NCBI GenBank assembly: GCA_027943745.1
Contig: AP025763.1
Location: forward strand, 1,364,001-1,428,000
Direction: 5' to 3'
DNA length: 64,000 bases
DNA from: Neptuniibacter victor
Lineage (GTDB): Bacteria > Pseudomonadota > Gammaproteobacteria > Pseudomonadales > Balneatricaceae
Below, in pieces: positions 9,333 through 17,542 of this stretch. The notes under the pieces were generated by a model. It searched no databases and was not told where the DNA came from. It saw only the letters and a program-made list of their open reading frames with translations. How positions within the stretch are numbered: position 1 is the first letter of the stretch; the number at the start of each line of letters is the position of its first letter. Made by a program: the position numbers and the translations under genes.

Positions 9333-10139
9333 ATGGAACTTCCAGTAAACAAATTTAAGAAAGCGTTGCAGGGTGATGAAACACAGTGGGGTCTATGGTT
9401 AGGTCTCCCTGATGCATCGTGCGCTGAGATCGTTGCCGGTTCTGGCTTCGATTGGCTATTAATTGACAGCGAACACGCGCCATTTGAACTTGATTCAACG
9501 ATGCGACATCTGCAAGCGATTGCACCATACGGTGTACCTGCGATTGTCCGTCCGGAAGAGGGGCGTACAGCATTGTTGAAACGGTTATTGGATATTGGCG
9601 CGCAGACACTGCTGATTCCAATGTGCGATACCGCTGAGCAGGCAAAAGAATTGGTTCAGGCGGTCAAATATCCGCCTCAAGGTATTCGTGGGTTAGGTAG
9701 CTCTTTAGCCCGTGCAGCTAACTGGAACCGTATTCCTGGTTATCTTCAAAAAGCAAACGATGAGATATGTCTTATCGTGCAGGCTGAAACAGTGACTGCG
9801 ATGGAAAATATCCAAGAGATTGCGGCAGTAGAAGGTGTGGATGCTGTATTTATTGGGCCTTCAGATCTATCTGCTTCGATGGGGCATATTGGTAACCCTG
9901 ATCACCCTGAAGTAGTTGCAGCTATCGAAAATGGTTTGCAGATCATCAATGATGCAGGAAAGGCTGGTGGCTTACTTTGTATCAACCCCGCTAAAGCTCA
10001 TAACTATGTTGAGAAAGGCGCTAAATTTGTTGGCATTGGAGTGGATACTCTATTGCTAAGTAATGCTGCTAAGCAGTTGGCTGAAAGTTTTAAGTCTGGC
10101 TCGAATAAAGCCGACTCAAGTCAGTCCAGCGGTTATTAA
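9333..10139 (+). CDS. hpaI: 4-hydroxy-2-oxo-heptane-1,7-dioate aldolase
   Basis: A class II, metal-dependent pyruvate aldolase that splits 4-hydroxy-2-oxo-heptane-1,7-dioate into pyruvate and succinic semialdehyde, the last step of the pathway. The 268-residue protein has the HpcH/HpaI fold with all expected motifs: LIDSEHAPFELDS near residue 45 (catalytic His), VQAETVTAMEN near 150 (metal Glu) and FIGPSDLSASMG near 175 (metal Asp). The C-terminus carries a short serine-rich tail not needed for the fold. It follows hpaH by 44 bases with no terminator between, so they are probably co-transcribed. No succinic semialdehyde dehydrogenase gene is seen in the window. Confidence 0.93.
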   Translation: MELPVNKFKKALQGDETQWGLWLGLPDASCAEIVAGSGFDWLLIDSEHAPFELDSTMRHLQAIAPYGVPAIVRPEEGRTALLKRLLDIGAQTLLIPMCDTAEQAKELVQAVKYPPQGIRGLGSSLARAANWNRIPGYLQKANDEICLIVQAETVTAMENIQEIAAVEGVDAVFIGPSDLSASMGHIGNPDHPEVVAAIENGLQIINDAGKAGGLLCINPAKAHNYVEKGAKFVGIGVDTLLLSNAAKQLAESFKSGSNKADSSQSSGY

Positions 10140-10177
10140 CAGTATTTTTTACAGATTATTTTTAAAGGTTTTTAATC

Positions 10178-10843
10178 ATGACAAACAATCCAATCGTTAA
10201 AGGTAAGTTGGTTTGTGTTGCGCTGAACGATGCGAGTCAGTTCGAAGCGATGCAGGCTGAATTTAATGAAGCGCCATACAAAAGTGCGCCAACGCAGCCT
10301 GTGCTTTATTTCAAACCACACAATACGTGGAACACAGAAGGCGCAACAGTAGAGTGGGCTACATCGGAAGGTGCAGCGGCTGAAAGCATGGTTGTTGGTG
10401 CATCCTTGGCTGTTGTTTTTGGTGAAGAGTGCTGCCGAGTTAGTCAGGATGAAGCACTTAATTATGTCGGTGGATATTCACTTGTTCATGACTTCTCTCT
10501 ACCTGAAGTGTCTTATTACCGTCCAGATATAAAAGGCAAATGCCTAGATGGCAGTGCGCCGATCGGTTCTGTTGTTGTACCAGCTGCTGATGTCGCAGAT
10601 CCACAAGCGCTAACGGTTGTTACTAAAGTAAACGGTGAAACAGTAAGCGAGATGCCTGTTTCGCAGATGGTTCGTGGTGTTGCAGAACTTATTAGTATGA
10701 TCTCTTACATTATGACGCTTCAGCCGGGAGATGTTATCGCTATTGGCTTCCCGGGTCAGCGTGCGCCAATTAAACAAGGCGACAAAGTAAGCTCTGCAAT
10801 TGCAGGTGTGATCGAATTGAATAACGTTGTTGGCCGAGTTTAA
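10178..10843 (+). CDS. hpaG1: Homoprotocatechuate FAH-family isomerase/decarboxylase, subunit 1 (N-terminal-half type)
   Basis: A 221-residue FAH-family protein matching the N-terminal half of the fused HpaG of enteric bacteria. With the next gene it should perform decarboxylation of 5-oxopent-3-ene-1,2,5-tricarboxylate and isomerisation of the product. The core DEALNYVGGYSLVHDFS matches subunit 2 (EDAMDYVAGYTVCNDFA). The E-x-E metal ligands seen in subunit 2 (YECELVAV) are replaced here by GASLAVV, so this copy may not bind metal. It is 11 bases upstream of hpaG2, so the two are clearly co-translated partners. The exact split of activities is from family knowledge, not from sequence. Confidence 0.85.
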   Translation: MTNNPIVKGKLVCVALNDASQFEAMQAEFNEAPYKSAPTQPVLYFKPHNTWNTEGATVEWATSEGAAAESMVVGASLAVVFGEECCRVSQDEALNYVGGYSLVHDFSLPEVSYYRPDIKGKCLDGSAPIGSVVVPAADVADPQALTVVTKVNGETVSEMPVSQMVRGVAELISMISYIMTLQPGDVIAIGFPGQRAPIKQGDKVSSAIAGVIELNNVVGRV

Positions 10844-10854
10844 GGGGATAAGCA

Positions 10855-11628
10855 ATGAAACATGCACGCGTACTTTTTAACGGCTCTGAGCTAGACGTTA
10901 CAGTAGAAGAGAATGGTCAGCTTAAATCTAAAGCTGATGGTCAACTGATCAATGAAACAGATGTTACTTGGTTAAGCCCAATTAAAGAGCCTGGTACTAT
11001 TTTTGCGTTGGGTCTGAACTATGCGGATCACGCACGTGAATTAGCATTTGAACCACCAAAAGAGCCACTGGTTTTCCTAAAAGGCTCAAATACGCTAACA
11101 GGTCACAAGCAAAACGCTTACCGTCCTGACAATATCGATTTTCAGCATTATGAATGCGAACTGGTCGCTGTTATCGGTAAAGAAGGCAAGAATATCTCAC
11201 GTGAAGACGCGATGGATTACGTTGCAGGCTATACCGTGTGTAACGATTTTGCGATTCGTGATTACCTAGAAAACTATTACCGTCCAAACCTTCGTGTGAA
11301 AAGCCGTGACTCGTTGTTACCGATTGGCCCATGGTTGATCGATAAAGATGATGTTGGTGATATCACGGATTTACGCGTAACGACGCATGTAAATGGTGAA
11401 CTAACTCAGGATGGTACGACAGCAGATATCATCTTTGATGTGCCATTCCTTGTTGAATACTTAAGCAAAATTATGACGCTTAAACCTGGCGATATGATTG
11501 CTACAGGTACGCCTGAAGGCCTTAAAGATATGCAGCCAGGTGACAAAGTGGTTTGTGAAATTGAAAAAATTGGAGCGCTAGAGACTTATATCGTTTCTGA
11601 ACAAGAGTTCTATGGCGACAAATACTAA
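10855..11628 (+). CDS. hpaG2: Homoprotocatechuate FAH-family isomerase/decarboxylase, subunit 2 (C-terminal-half type)
   Basis: A 257-residue FAH-family enzyme corresponding to the C-terminal half of fused HpaG, converting 5-carboxymethyl-2-hydroxymuconate products towards 2-oxo-hept-4-ene-1,7-dioate. It keeps the acidic metal ligands: the E-x-E pair in HYECELVAVIG (near residue 100) and the Asp in VCNDFAIRDY (near 130). The C-terminal GDMIATGTPEGL loop is typical of the fold. A good ribosome site (GGGGATAAGCA) precedes the ATG. It lies between hpaG1 and hpaE with gaps of 11 and 21 bases. Full ligands here and their loss in hpaG1 suggest that this subunit carries the metal site. Confidence 0.9.
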   Translation: MKHARVLFNGSELDVTVEENGQLKSKADGQLINETDVTWLSPIKEPGTIFALGLNYADHARELAFEPPKEPLVFLKGSNTLTGHKQNAYRPDNIDFQHYECELVAVIGKEGKNISREDAMDYVAGYTVCNDFAIRDYLENYYRPNLRVKSRDSLLPIGPWLIDKDDVGDITDLRVTTHVNGELTQDGTTADIIFDVPFLVEYLSKIMTLKPGDMIATGTPEGLKDMQPGDKVVCEIEKIGALETYIVSEQEFYGDKY

Positions 11629-11649
11629 GACGAGTTAAGGAGAGATAAT

Positions 11650-13173
11650 ATGAGCGAACAATTGCAACAAAACATCGCTAAAGCTGAAGGCTATTTAGCT
11701 CGTTTTAAAAATAACACGCTAGGTCATTACATCAATGGCGAGTGGACGTTAGGTAGTGAAGGCAATACTTTTGATAACACTACACCAACAGATCAAAGCT
11801 TCTTGGGTAAAGTTGTTCAAGGTAGCGAAGCTGATGTTAATGCTGCGTGTGATGCTGCTGCCGCAGCCGCTGCTGAATGGGCTGCAATGCCTGGTGCTGC
11901 ACGTAAGAAAATTTTGCACAAGCTAGGTGATGAGCTAGAAAAGCGTGCTGAAGAGATCGCAATGGTTGAGTCTATGGACTGTGGTCAGCCTCTTCGTTTT
12001 ATGCGTCAGGCGGCTATTCGTGGTGCTGCTAACTTCCGTTTCTTCGCTGATAAAGCACCAGAAGCGCGTAACGGTTTGTCACTACACCAAGACCAGCATA
12101 CTAACTACACCGTTCGTAATCCAATTGGTCCTGTCGCTGTTATTACGCCTTGGAATACGCCTTTCATGTTATCTACATGGAAGATTGCACCAGCACTAGC
12201 TGCAGGTTGTACTGTTGTTCACAAACCAGCTGAGCTTAGCCCGCTTACGGCAGCGATTCTTGCTGAATGCGCTGAAGCTGCTGGCTTGCCTAAAGGTGTT
12301 TGGAACATGGTCAATGGTTTCGGCACAGTGGTAGGTAAAGCGCTTACAGAGCATCCTGCTATTAAAGCCGTTGCCTTGGTGGGTGATTCTGCAACAGGTA
12401 AGAAAATTCAGGCGCAAACCGCGAATACACTGAAGCGTTTACACCTCGAATTAGGCGGTAAAAACCCAGTGATCGTATTTAATGATGCTGACTTTGATCG
12501 TGCGTTAGATGCTGTTGTTTTTATGATTTACAGCCTAAATGGCCAGCGCTGCACAAGCTCAAGCCGTCTGCTAATTCAAAGCGGTATTAAGGATAAATTC
12601 TTAGCTGCATTGAAAGAGCGCGTTGCTAATTTGAAAGTGGGTCATTCACTTGATCCTGCAACTGAAGTAGGACCGCTAGTCCATACGGGTCACTATGACA
12701 AAGTAACCAGCTACTTTGATATTGCTAAGCAAGATGGCGCGACTGTTGCTGTTGGTGGTAAATCGCTACGTGATGAGATGGGCCCAGGTAACTATGTCAC
12801 GCCAACGTTATTTGTTGAAGCAGCAAATAATATGCGTATTGCTCAGGAAGAGATTTTTGGTCCGGTATTAACTGCGATTGAGTTTGATACTGAAGAGCAA
12901 GCAATTGAGTTAGCTAATGACACTATCTATGGTTTAGCTGGCTATATCTGGACTAGCAATACGGGTTGTGCGATGCGCATGGCTGATAAAGTAGAAGCGG
13001 GTATGTTATGGGTTAACTCTGAAAATAACCGTAACCTTCCGTCACCATTCGGTGGTGTGAAAATGTCCGGTATTGGTCGTGATGGTGGCGATTGGAGTTT
13101 TGATTTCTATATGGAAACTAAAAACGTCTGTATCGCACATGACCTACATTCAGTACCTGTTTTAGGTCGCTAA
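11650..13173 (+). CDS. hpaE: 5-carboxymethyl-2-hydroxymuconate semialdehyde dehydrogenase
   Basis: An NAD-dependent aldehyde dehydrogenase that oxidises the ring-cleavage product of homoprotocatechuate (CHMS) to 5-carboxymethyl-2-hydroxymuconate. The 507-residue protein has the full ALDH fold: PWNTPFMLSTWKIAPAL near residue 165, catalytic Glu267 in LELGGKNP, catalytic Cys301 in NGQRCTSSSR, and EEIFGPVL near 400. AAGGAGAG a few bases before the ATG is a strong ribosome site. It closes the tight hpaH-I-G1-G2-E run; a hairpin terminator follows at 13202. Assignment as HpaE rests on position among the other hpa genes as well as on sequence. Confidence 0.92.
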   Translation: MSEQLQQNIAKAEGYLARFKNNTLGHYINGEWTLGSEGNTFDNTTPTDQSFLGKVVQGSEADVNAACDAAAAAAAEWAAMPGAARKKILHKLGDELEKRAEEIAMVESMDCGQPLRFMRQAAIRGAANFRFFADKAPEARNGLSLHQDQHTNYTVRNPIGPVAVITPWNTPFMLSTWKIAPALAAGCTVVHKPAELSPLTAAILAECAEAAGLPKGVWNMVNGFGTVVGKALTEHPAIKAVALVGDSATGKKIQAQTANTLKRLHLELGGKNPVIVFNDADFDRALDAVVFMIYSLNGQRCTSSSRLLIQSGIKDKFLAALKERVANLKVGHSLDPATEVGPLVHTGHYDKVTSYFDIAKQDGATVAVGGKSLRDEMGPGNYVTPTLFVEAANNMRIAQEEIFGPVLTAIEFDTEEQAIELANDTIYGLAGYIWTSNTGCAMRMADKVEAGMLWVNSENNRNLPSPFGGVKMSGIGRDGGDWSFDFYMETKNVCIAHDLHSVPVLGR

Positions 13174-13201
13174 GCGTAAATTATTGTTCGATAGTGCACT
13201 T

Positions 13202-13234
13202 CCGTGGTCTGGCAAGACCAGACCGCGGCTTTTT
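13202..13234 (+). terminator. Terminator or attenuator between hpaE and hpaF
   Basis: An 11-bp stem (CCGTGGTCTGG with CCAGACCGCGG, one G-U pair), a 5-base loop CAAGA and five T. hpaF follows 37 bases later without an obvious promoter of its own, so partial read-through is likely. Confidence 0.75.
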
Positions 13235-13270
13235 AACTATCGTTAACTGTTCTAAACAGAGGAGACGTAA

Positions 13271-13669
13271 ATGCCACATTTTATAATGGAGTATTCTGCG
13301 AATCTTGATGACGACCTAGATATTCCGGTGTTATTCGAAAAGCTGAATACAGCTGCCATTGCGACTGGAGTGTTTCCTATCGGAGGCATTCGTACCCGCG
13401 CGGTTCGTTGTGAGCACTTTCGTGTAGGCGAAGGCGATCCTGAGAATACGTTTATCCACCTGACGGCTAAAGTCGGTGCAGGGCGTGAGCCTGAAGTGCT
13501 AAAAGCAGCATCGGATAAAGTATTTGAAGTATTTACGGAAGTGTTACAGCCAGTCTTCGATAAGCGCTATATGAGTATCGGATTCGAGATGATAGAGCTG
13601 CATCCTGAGCGGAATTACAGGAAAAATAACATTCATGAGAAAATAGCCAACATGAAAAATGATACATAA
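13271..13669 (+). CDS. hpaF: 5-carboxymethyl-2-hydroxymuconate delta-isomerase (CHMI)
   Basis: A small enzyme of the tautomerase (4-oxalocrotonate tautomerase-like) superfamily that shifts the double bond of 5-carboxymethyl-2-hydroxymuconate. The 132-residue protein is close to the usual 126. After removal of Met, Pro is residue 1 (MPHFIMEY), the catalytic base in this family. Conserved pieces include FPIGGIRTRA near residue 36 and MSIGFEMIELHPERNYRKNN near 98. A ribosome site GAGGAGACGTAA precedes the ATG. It is separated from hpaE by a terminator-like hairpin and ends in another one. Confidence 0.92.
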   Translation: MPHFIMEYSANLDDDLDIPVLFEKLNTAAIATGVFPIGGIRTRAVRCEHFRVGEGDPENTFIHLTAKVGAGREPEVLKAASDKVFEVFTEVLQPVFDKRYMSIGFEMIELHPERNYRKNNIHEKIANMKNDT

Positions 13670-13690
13670 ATAGTATCATTGTTGTTTTTT
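13658..13690 (+). terminator. Rho-independent terminator after hpaF
   Basis: AATGATAC and GTATCATT form an 8-bp stem with a 7-base loop that includes the hpaF stop codon. GTTG and a run of six T follow. Confidence 0.6.
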
Positions 13691-13887
13691 GCAGTATCAG
13701 GATATAATAAGTTTAATCGGTTTTTTCAGTGAAAAAGCTTGATTAAATCTTCGTCGGTTAATATTTTATTCACATGGACTGTAGCAATGTCGTATATACG
13801 GGAGATCGTATTAGGAATAGCTTGAGGTACATGGGTATGAGCCTCATAAATTAAACCATATAAAAAATATGGGTAATTTATGGATAG

Positions 13888-13902
13888 TTAATATATTTAG
13901 CA
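13888..13902. promoter_or_regulatory. Candidate HpaR-type operator upstream of dctP
   Basis: TTAATATATTTAGCA lies 37-51 bases before the dctP start. It matches the TTAATATRTTAA core seen at the other hpa promoters with one mismatch. The surroundings are AT-rich, so chance is possible. Confidence 0.35.
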
Positions 13903-13938
13903 TTTAATAATAAAAACGGTTAAATAGAGGAAATAAGA

Positions 13939-14949
13939 ATGAATTTTAAGAAAGCTCTTGCTATAGGTTTGTTCATGGGTGTTGCAGGTCAAGCAGCTGC
14001 AGAAACGACACTACGTGTAGCAAGCTGGTTACCACCTACTCATCCACAGAATGCTGTTGTTTGGCCTACTTGGTCTAAATGGGTTGAAGAAGCGACTGAA
14101 GGTCGTGTAAAAGTTGCTGTTGAATACGGCATGGGACACCCTAAAACAATGTTTGAACTGGTAGAAGATGGTGTTGTTGATGCATCTTTCTCTTACCACG
14201 GTTACGTTCCTGGCCGCTTCAAGCTAACTCAAGCTGTTGAGCAGCCATTGTTGGGCACAAGTGCAGAAGCTGCTTCTGTTGCTCACTGGAAAATCCATAA
14301 CAAATACTTCTCAAAAGCTAACGAGCATGAAGGTTTGGAATTGATCGGTCTATTCACACATGGACCAGGTCAGATTCAGATGGCTAAGCCAGTTAAGTCT
14401 CTTGCTGATCTTAAAGGTAAGAAAATTCGTCTAGGTGGTGGTGTTCAGGGTGAAATCGGTCACCGTATGGGCGTTACTGCAGTAGGCGCTCCTGCACCAA
14501 AAGTATACGAAATGATGCAGCAAGGCGTTATCGATGGTGTATTCATCCCAATGGGTGAGCAGAAATCACTACGTCTTAAAGAAGTGGCAACTAACGTTGT
14601 TGCACTACCAGGTGGCATGTACCTAGGTAGTTTCGGTATCTTCATGAACCCTGATTTCCTAGCTGACCTTGATGCGAAAGATCGTGAAGCGATCATGAGC
14701 GTTTCTGGTGAGAAACTGTCTGCTATGGCAGGTAAAGCATGGGATGCGGGTGATGCTGCTGGTCTAGTTGCTTCTAAAGAAGCTGGCGTAAACATCACTA
14801 TGGTTAAAGAAGGCGATGCTCTAGCTAATGAGTTCGTTGCTTTGACTAAAGGTATGGATGAAGCGTTCTTGAAATCAGTTGCTGATCGTGGCGTAGATGC
14901 TAAAGCAGCACTGAAAGAATTGCGTGAAGTTGCTCGTAGCTACAAGTAA
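13939..14949 (+). CDS. dctP: TRAP transporter solute-binding protein (DctP family)
   Basis: A 336-residue periplasmic binding protein of the TRAP family that delivers an organic acid to the DctQ-DctM membrane part. A signal peptide (about 1-21, cleavage after GQAAA) starts the protein. The family's central segment is present: LADLKGKKIRLGGG near residue 155 with the carboxylate-binding arginine, and PKVYEMMQQGVIDGVFIP near 190. GAGGAAATAAGA gives a good ribosome site. Its place inside the hpa region suggests an aromatic acid such as 4-hydroxyphenylacetate or homoprotocatechuate as ligand; this is inference from context. Confidence 0.9.
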   Translation: MNFKKALAIGLFMGVAGQAAAETTLRVASWLPPTHPQNAVVWPTWSKWVEEATEGRVKVAVEYGMGHPKTMFELVEDGVVDASFSYHGYVPGRFKLTQAVEQPLLGTSAEAASVAHWKIHNKYFSKANEHEGLELIGLFTHGPGQIQMAKPVKSLADLKGKKIRLGGGVQGEIGHRMGVTAVGAPAPKVYEMMQQGVIDGVFIPMGEQKSLRLKEVATNVVALPGGMYLGSFGIFMNPDFLADLDAKDREAIMSVSGEKLSAMAGKAWDAGDAAGLVASKEAGVNITMVKEGDALANEFVALTKGMDEAFLKSVADRGVDAKAALKELREVARSYK

Positions 14950-14986
14950 ATCACGCTAGCTTTAAAGTAATAAGTAGGAGTCTTTT

Positions 14987-15502
14987 ATGGCTTTTAGTGC
15001 CTGGATTACAGCGCACTACGAAGAAAAAGGGCCAGTCGCTTGGCTGGCCTTTTTTCTAGAGTTGATTGCGGCCTTAACACTGTTTTTCTTGATGATGCTG
15101 ACCTGTGCTGATGTATTTGGTCGTTATTTCATGGATAACGCTGTTGACGGTACTACCGAGATGACAGAGATGGGCATTGCCATCCTTGTATTTGCTGAAA
15201 TGCCAATTGTCACCTGGCGTGGTGGTCATGTCATCGTTGATATTCTCGACAAAGCGTTAGGAAGTAAGTTGATTAAAGCATTAGCGCTATTTTCTGCGTT
15301 CTTAATGTCAACTTCACTTTATTTCTTGGCGGTTCGTATTTTCGAACTGGCTGCACGATCTAACCGTCGTGGTGAGGTAACAGAATATTTACAGCTTCCG
15401 GTATCTTATATCGTTCAATATATTGCCATTATGAGTTGGGTAACGGCGGGTGCCATGATTACCTACGGTGTATATAGAATGCTGTTCTTGTCTAAAGATT
15501 AA
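14987..15502 (+). CDS. dctQ: TRAP transporter small membrane subunit (DctQ)
   Basis: A 171-residue integral membrane protein with four helices, the standard DctQ layout. The family signature is visible: DVFGRYFMDNAVDGTTEM near residue 42, the EMPIVTWRGGHVIVDI segment near 70, and a last helix ending near residue 165. DctQ pairs with DctM and helps dock the binding protein. It lies 37 bases after dctP and 58 before dctM in one operon. AGTAGGAG upstream of the ATG is a clear ribosome site. Confidence 0.9.
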   Translation: MAFSAWITAHYEEKGPVAWLAFFLELIAALTLFFLMMLTCADVFGRYFMDNAVDGTTEMTEMGIAILVFAEMPIVTWRGGHVIVDILDKALGSKLIKALALFSAFLMSTSLYFLAVRIFELAARSNRRGEVTEYLQLPVSYIVQYIAIMSWVTAGAMITYGVYRMLFLSKD

Positions 15503-15560
15503 TTCTTTAGACACTGTTTCAAATTCATAATGCGTTGTTAACGCAACAGGTATTTTCAGT

Positions 15561-16892
15561 ATGATTACTGCATTAACCGGCTTTGCTATATTGCTGCTGA
15601 TTATCGTAGTTGTGCGTGTACCAATCGCTTTTGCGATGGGCCTCGTAGGCTTTTTTGGTTTCGCGTACATGCAGGGACTGTCTTTCGATAATATAATGGA
15701 ATTTCGCTGGAATGGCGCGCTTTCAATGGCGGCCAAGCGTGTTATCGATACAGCACAAGAATACAGCCTTTCAGTTATCCCGCTCTTTATTTTGATGGGT
15801 AACTTCGTTACCAAGTCAGGGCTGTCACAGGAACTTTATCGCGCGTCTTATGCGTTCCTAGGGCACCGTAAAGGTGGTCTTTCCATGGCAACCGTTGTTG
15901 CTTGTGGTGGTTTTTCCGCTATTTGTGGTTCTAGTTTGGCGACTTCAGCAACGATGGCTAAGGTTGCGATGCCTCCTATGCGCAAATACGGCTATGCTGA
16001 TTCTTTGGCAACAGCCTCAATTGCGGCGGGTGGTACTTTAGGTATTTTGATTCCACCAAGTGTTATCTTGGTAATTTATGGTCTATTGACTGAAACCAGT
16101 ATTCGAGAGCTATTTGCTGCTGGTTTTATTCCTGGTTTCCTCGGTATTCTTCTTTACCTCGCGGCAGTACGTTATGTTGTTTGGCGCGATCCATCTGCTG
16201 GCCCTTGTGGCGAGAAGATGACTTGGGCAGAACGTTTCCAGGCGCTGAATGGCGTATGGGGCGTATTGATCCTGTTCACGATCGTAATGGGTGGTATCTA
16301 TTTAGGTGTATTCACTCCGACTGAGGCTGCTGGTATTGGTGCGGGTGGTGCATTCTTTATCGCACTAACACGTAAGAGCCTTTCTTGGGGAAGCATGTTT
16401 GACATCCTAACGGATACGGCACGTACAACGACTATGTTGTTCGGTGTTGTTATCGGTGCTTTGATCTTTTCAAACTTCATTAACCGCGCGGGCTTACCTG
16501 CGGAGTTACTTGAGTTTGTAACCAATTTAGACGTATCGCCTATGATGGTCATTTTGGTTATTTTAGGGATCTACATTGTGCTTGGCATGGTGTTTGAAAG
16601 CTTGTCGATGCTGCTGCTGACAGTGCCTATCTTCTTCCCACTTGTTCAAAGCTTAGGTTTTGATCTGGTGTGGTTTGGTATTGTGGTTGTAGTTGTTACT
16701 GAGATCAGTTTGATAACGCCACCGGTGGGGATGAACGTCTTCGTGCTCAGTGCGGTATTGCGAGATGTAAAAGCGAGTACAATCTTTAAAGGTGTAACAC
16801 CGTTCTGGTGTGCGGATATTTTCCGTTTGGCACTGATTGTTGCTTTCTCTTCTATTTCGTTGTTCTTACCAGAGCTTCTGTACCGTTCTTAG
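15561..16892 (+). CDS. dctM: TRAP transporter large permease subunit (DctM)
   Basis: A 443-residue membrane protein with about 12 helices, the ion-coupled (usually sodium) transport subunit of the TRAP system. Family landmarks are present: LSVIPLFILMGNFVTKSG near residue 69, ICGSSLATSATMAKVAMP near 121, AAGGTLGILIPPS near 154 and the C-terminal LITPPVGMNVFVL near 385. Full length, with no break. It completes dctPQM and is followed by a universal stress protein, as in the Halomonas TeaABCD ectoine system, where the UspA-like TeaD controls uptake. The substrate is inferred from position only. Confidence 0.93.
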   Translation: MITALTGFAILLLIIVVVRVPIAFAMGLVGFFGFAYMQGLSFDNIMEFRWNGALSMAAKRVIDTAQEYSLSVIPLFILMGNFVTKSGLSQELYRASYAFLGHRKGGLSMATVVACGGFSAICGSSLATSATMAKVAMPPMRKYGYADSLATASIAAGGTLGILIPPSVILVIYGLLTETSIRELFAAGFIPGFLGILLYLAAVRYVVWRDPSAGPCGEKMTWAERFQALNGVWGVLILFTIVMGGIYLGVFTPTEAAGIGAGGAFFIALTRKSLSWGSMFDILTDTARTTTMLFGVVIGALIFSNFINRAGLPAELLEFVTNLDVSPMMVILVILGIYIVLGMVFESLSMLLLTVPIFFPLVQSLGFDLVWFGIVVVVVTEISLITPPVGMNVFVLSAVLRDVKASTIFKGVTPFWCADIFRLALIVAFSSISLFLPELLYRS

Positions 16893-16902
16893 AACCGTAT
16901 AT

Positions 16903-16928
16903 GTCCAAGCGAGCATGCTCGCTTGGAC
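16903..16928. repeat. Perfect 26-base palindrome between dctM and uspA-like gene
   Basis: The arm GTCCAAGCGAGCA is repeated exactly in inverted orientation. RNA would fold to a strong hairpin without a T tract. It could stabilise or trim the dctPQM mRNA before the stress-protein gene. Confidence 0.7.
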
Positions 16929-16965
16929 AGTTAAATAAACATTCGTGATTCGAATGAGGTGAAAA

Positions 16966-17451
16966 ATGATTCCTGACGTTAAAAAAATTCTCTACGCGTC
17001 TGACATTGAAAAAGGTTCCCGTCCTGCGTTTCGTGCGGCGGTAAGCTTGTGCGGCCACTACGATGCACAGATCACCTACCTGCATGTGCTAGAGAGTGAG
17101 CACACACAGAACATGGCACTACAGTCTCTCCTACAGGAAGACGGTATGCGTGAAATGTATGAGAACAGCTTAGTTGATCTTAAAACTAAGCTAGAAACAC
17201 GTATCAACAAGTTTTGTACTGATGAGCTTGAAGAAAACGAAATGCTTTCTGAAGGTCAAGTTAATTCAGTGATTCGCGAGGGTAAGCCTTGGGAAGTCAT
17301 TGTTGAAGTGGCAAATGAACTTGATGTTGATGTGATTGTTATGGGGACTCGTCCACATACTGGCTTAGGTCATGCTTTGATGGGCTCTACTGCAACAAAA
17401 GTGATGAACCATGCTAAGCGACCTGTTTTGATTGTGCCGCTTAAAAAATAG
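16966..17451 (+). CDS. Universal stress protein (UspA family), TeaD-like partner of TRAP transporter
   Basis: A 161-residue soluble protein with the Usp alpha/beta fold. The ATP-binding pattern is intact near the C-terminus: VIVMGTRPHTGLGHALMGSTATKVMNHAKRPVL carries the G-x2-G-x9-G-S/T motif in pieces (GTRPHTG, GSTATK). Usp proteins encoded directly after TRAP genes, such as TeaD in Halomonas, modulate transporter activity by binding ATP, which is known for that example and inferred here. GAGGTGAAAA precedes the ATG. It is followed by a strong terminator, so it closes the dctPQM operon. Confidence 0.88.
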   Translation: MIPDVKKILYASDIEKGSRPAFRAAVSLCGHYDAQITYLHVLESEHTQNMALQSLLQEDGMREMYENSLVDLKTKLETRINKFCTDELEENEMLSEGQVNSVIREGKPWEVIVEVANELDVDVIVMGTRPHTGLGHALMGSTATKVMNHAKRPVLIVPLKK

Positions 17452-17470
17452 CTATACGTGCTGCAATATC

Positions 17471-17504
17471 AAAGGCCAGTAGAGAGATCTACTGGCCTTT
17501 TTTA
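17471..17504. terminator. Strong Rho-independent terminator
   Basis: A 13-bp perfect stem (AAAGGCCAGTAGA with TCTACTGGCCTTT), a GAGA loop and a T tract. It ends the dctPQM-usp unit and may also serve the convergent pseudouridine synthase gene. Confidence 0.93.
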
Positions 17505-17542
17505 TTGTTTGCAGTTCGTAGGTTATGATCGTTAGTAGATTA

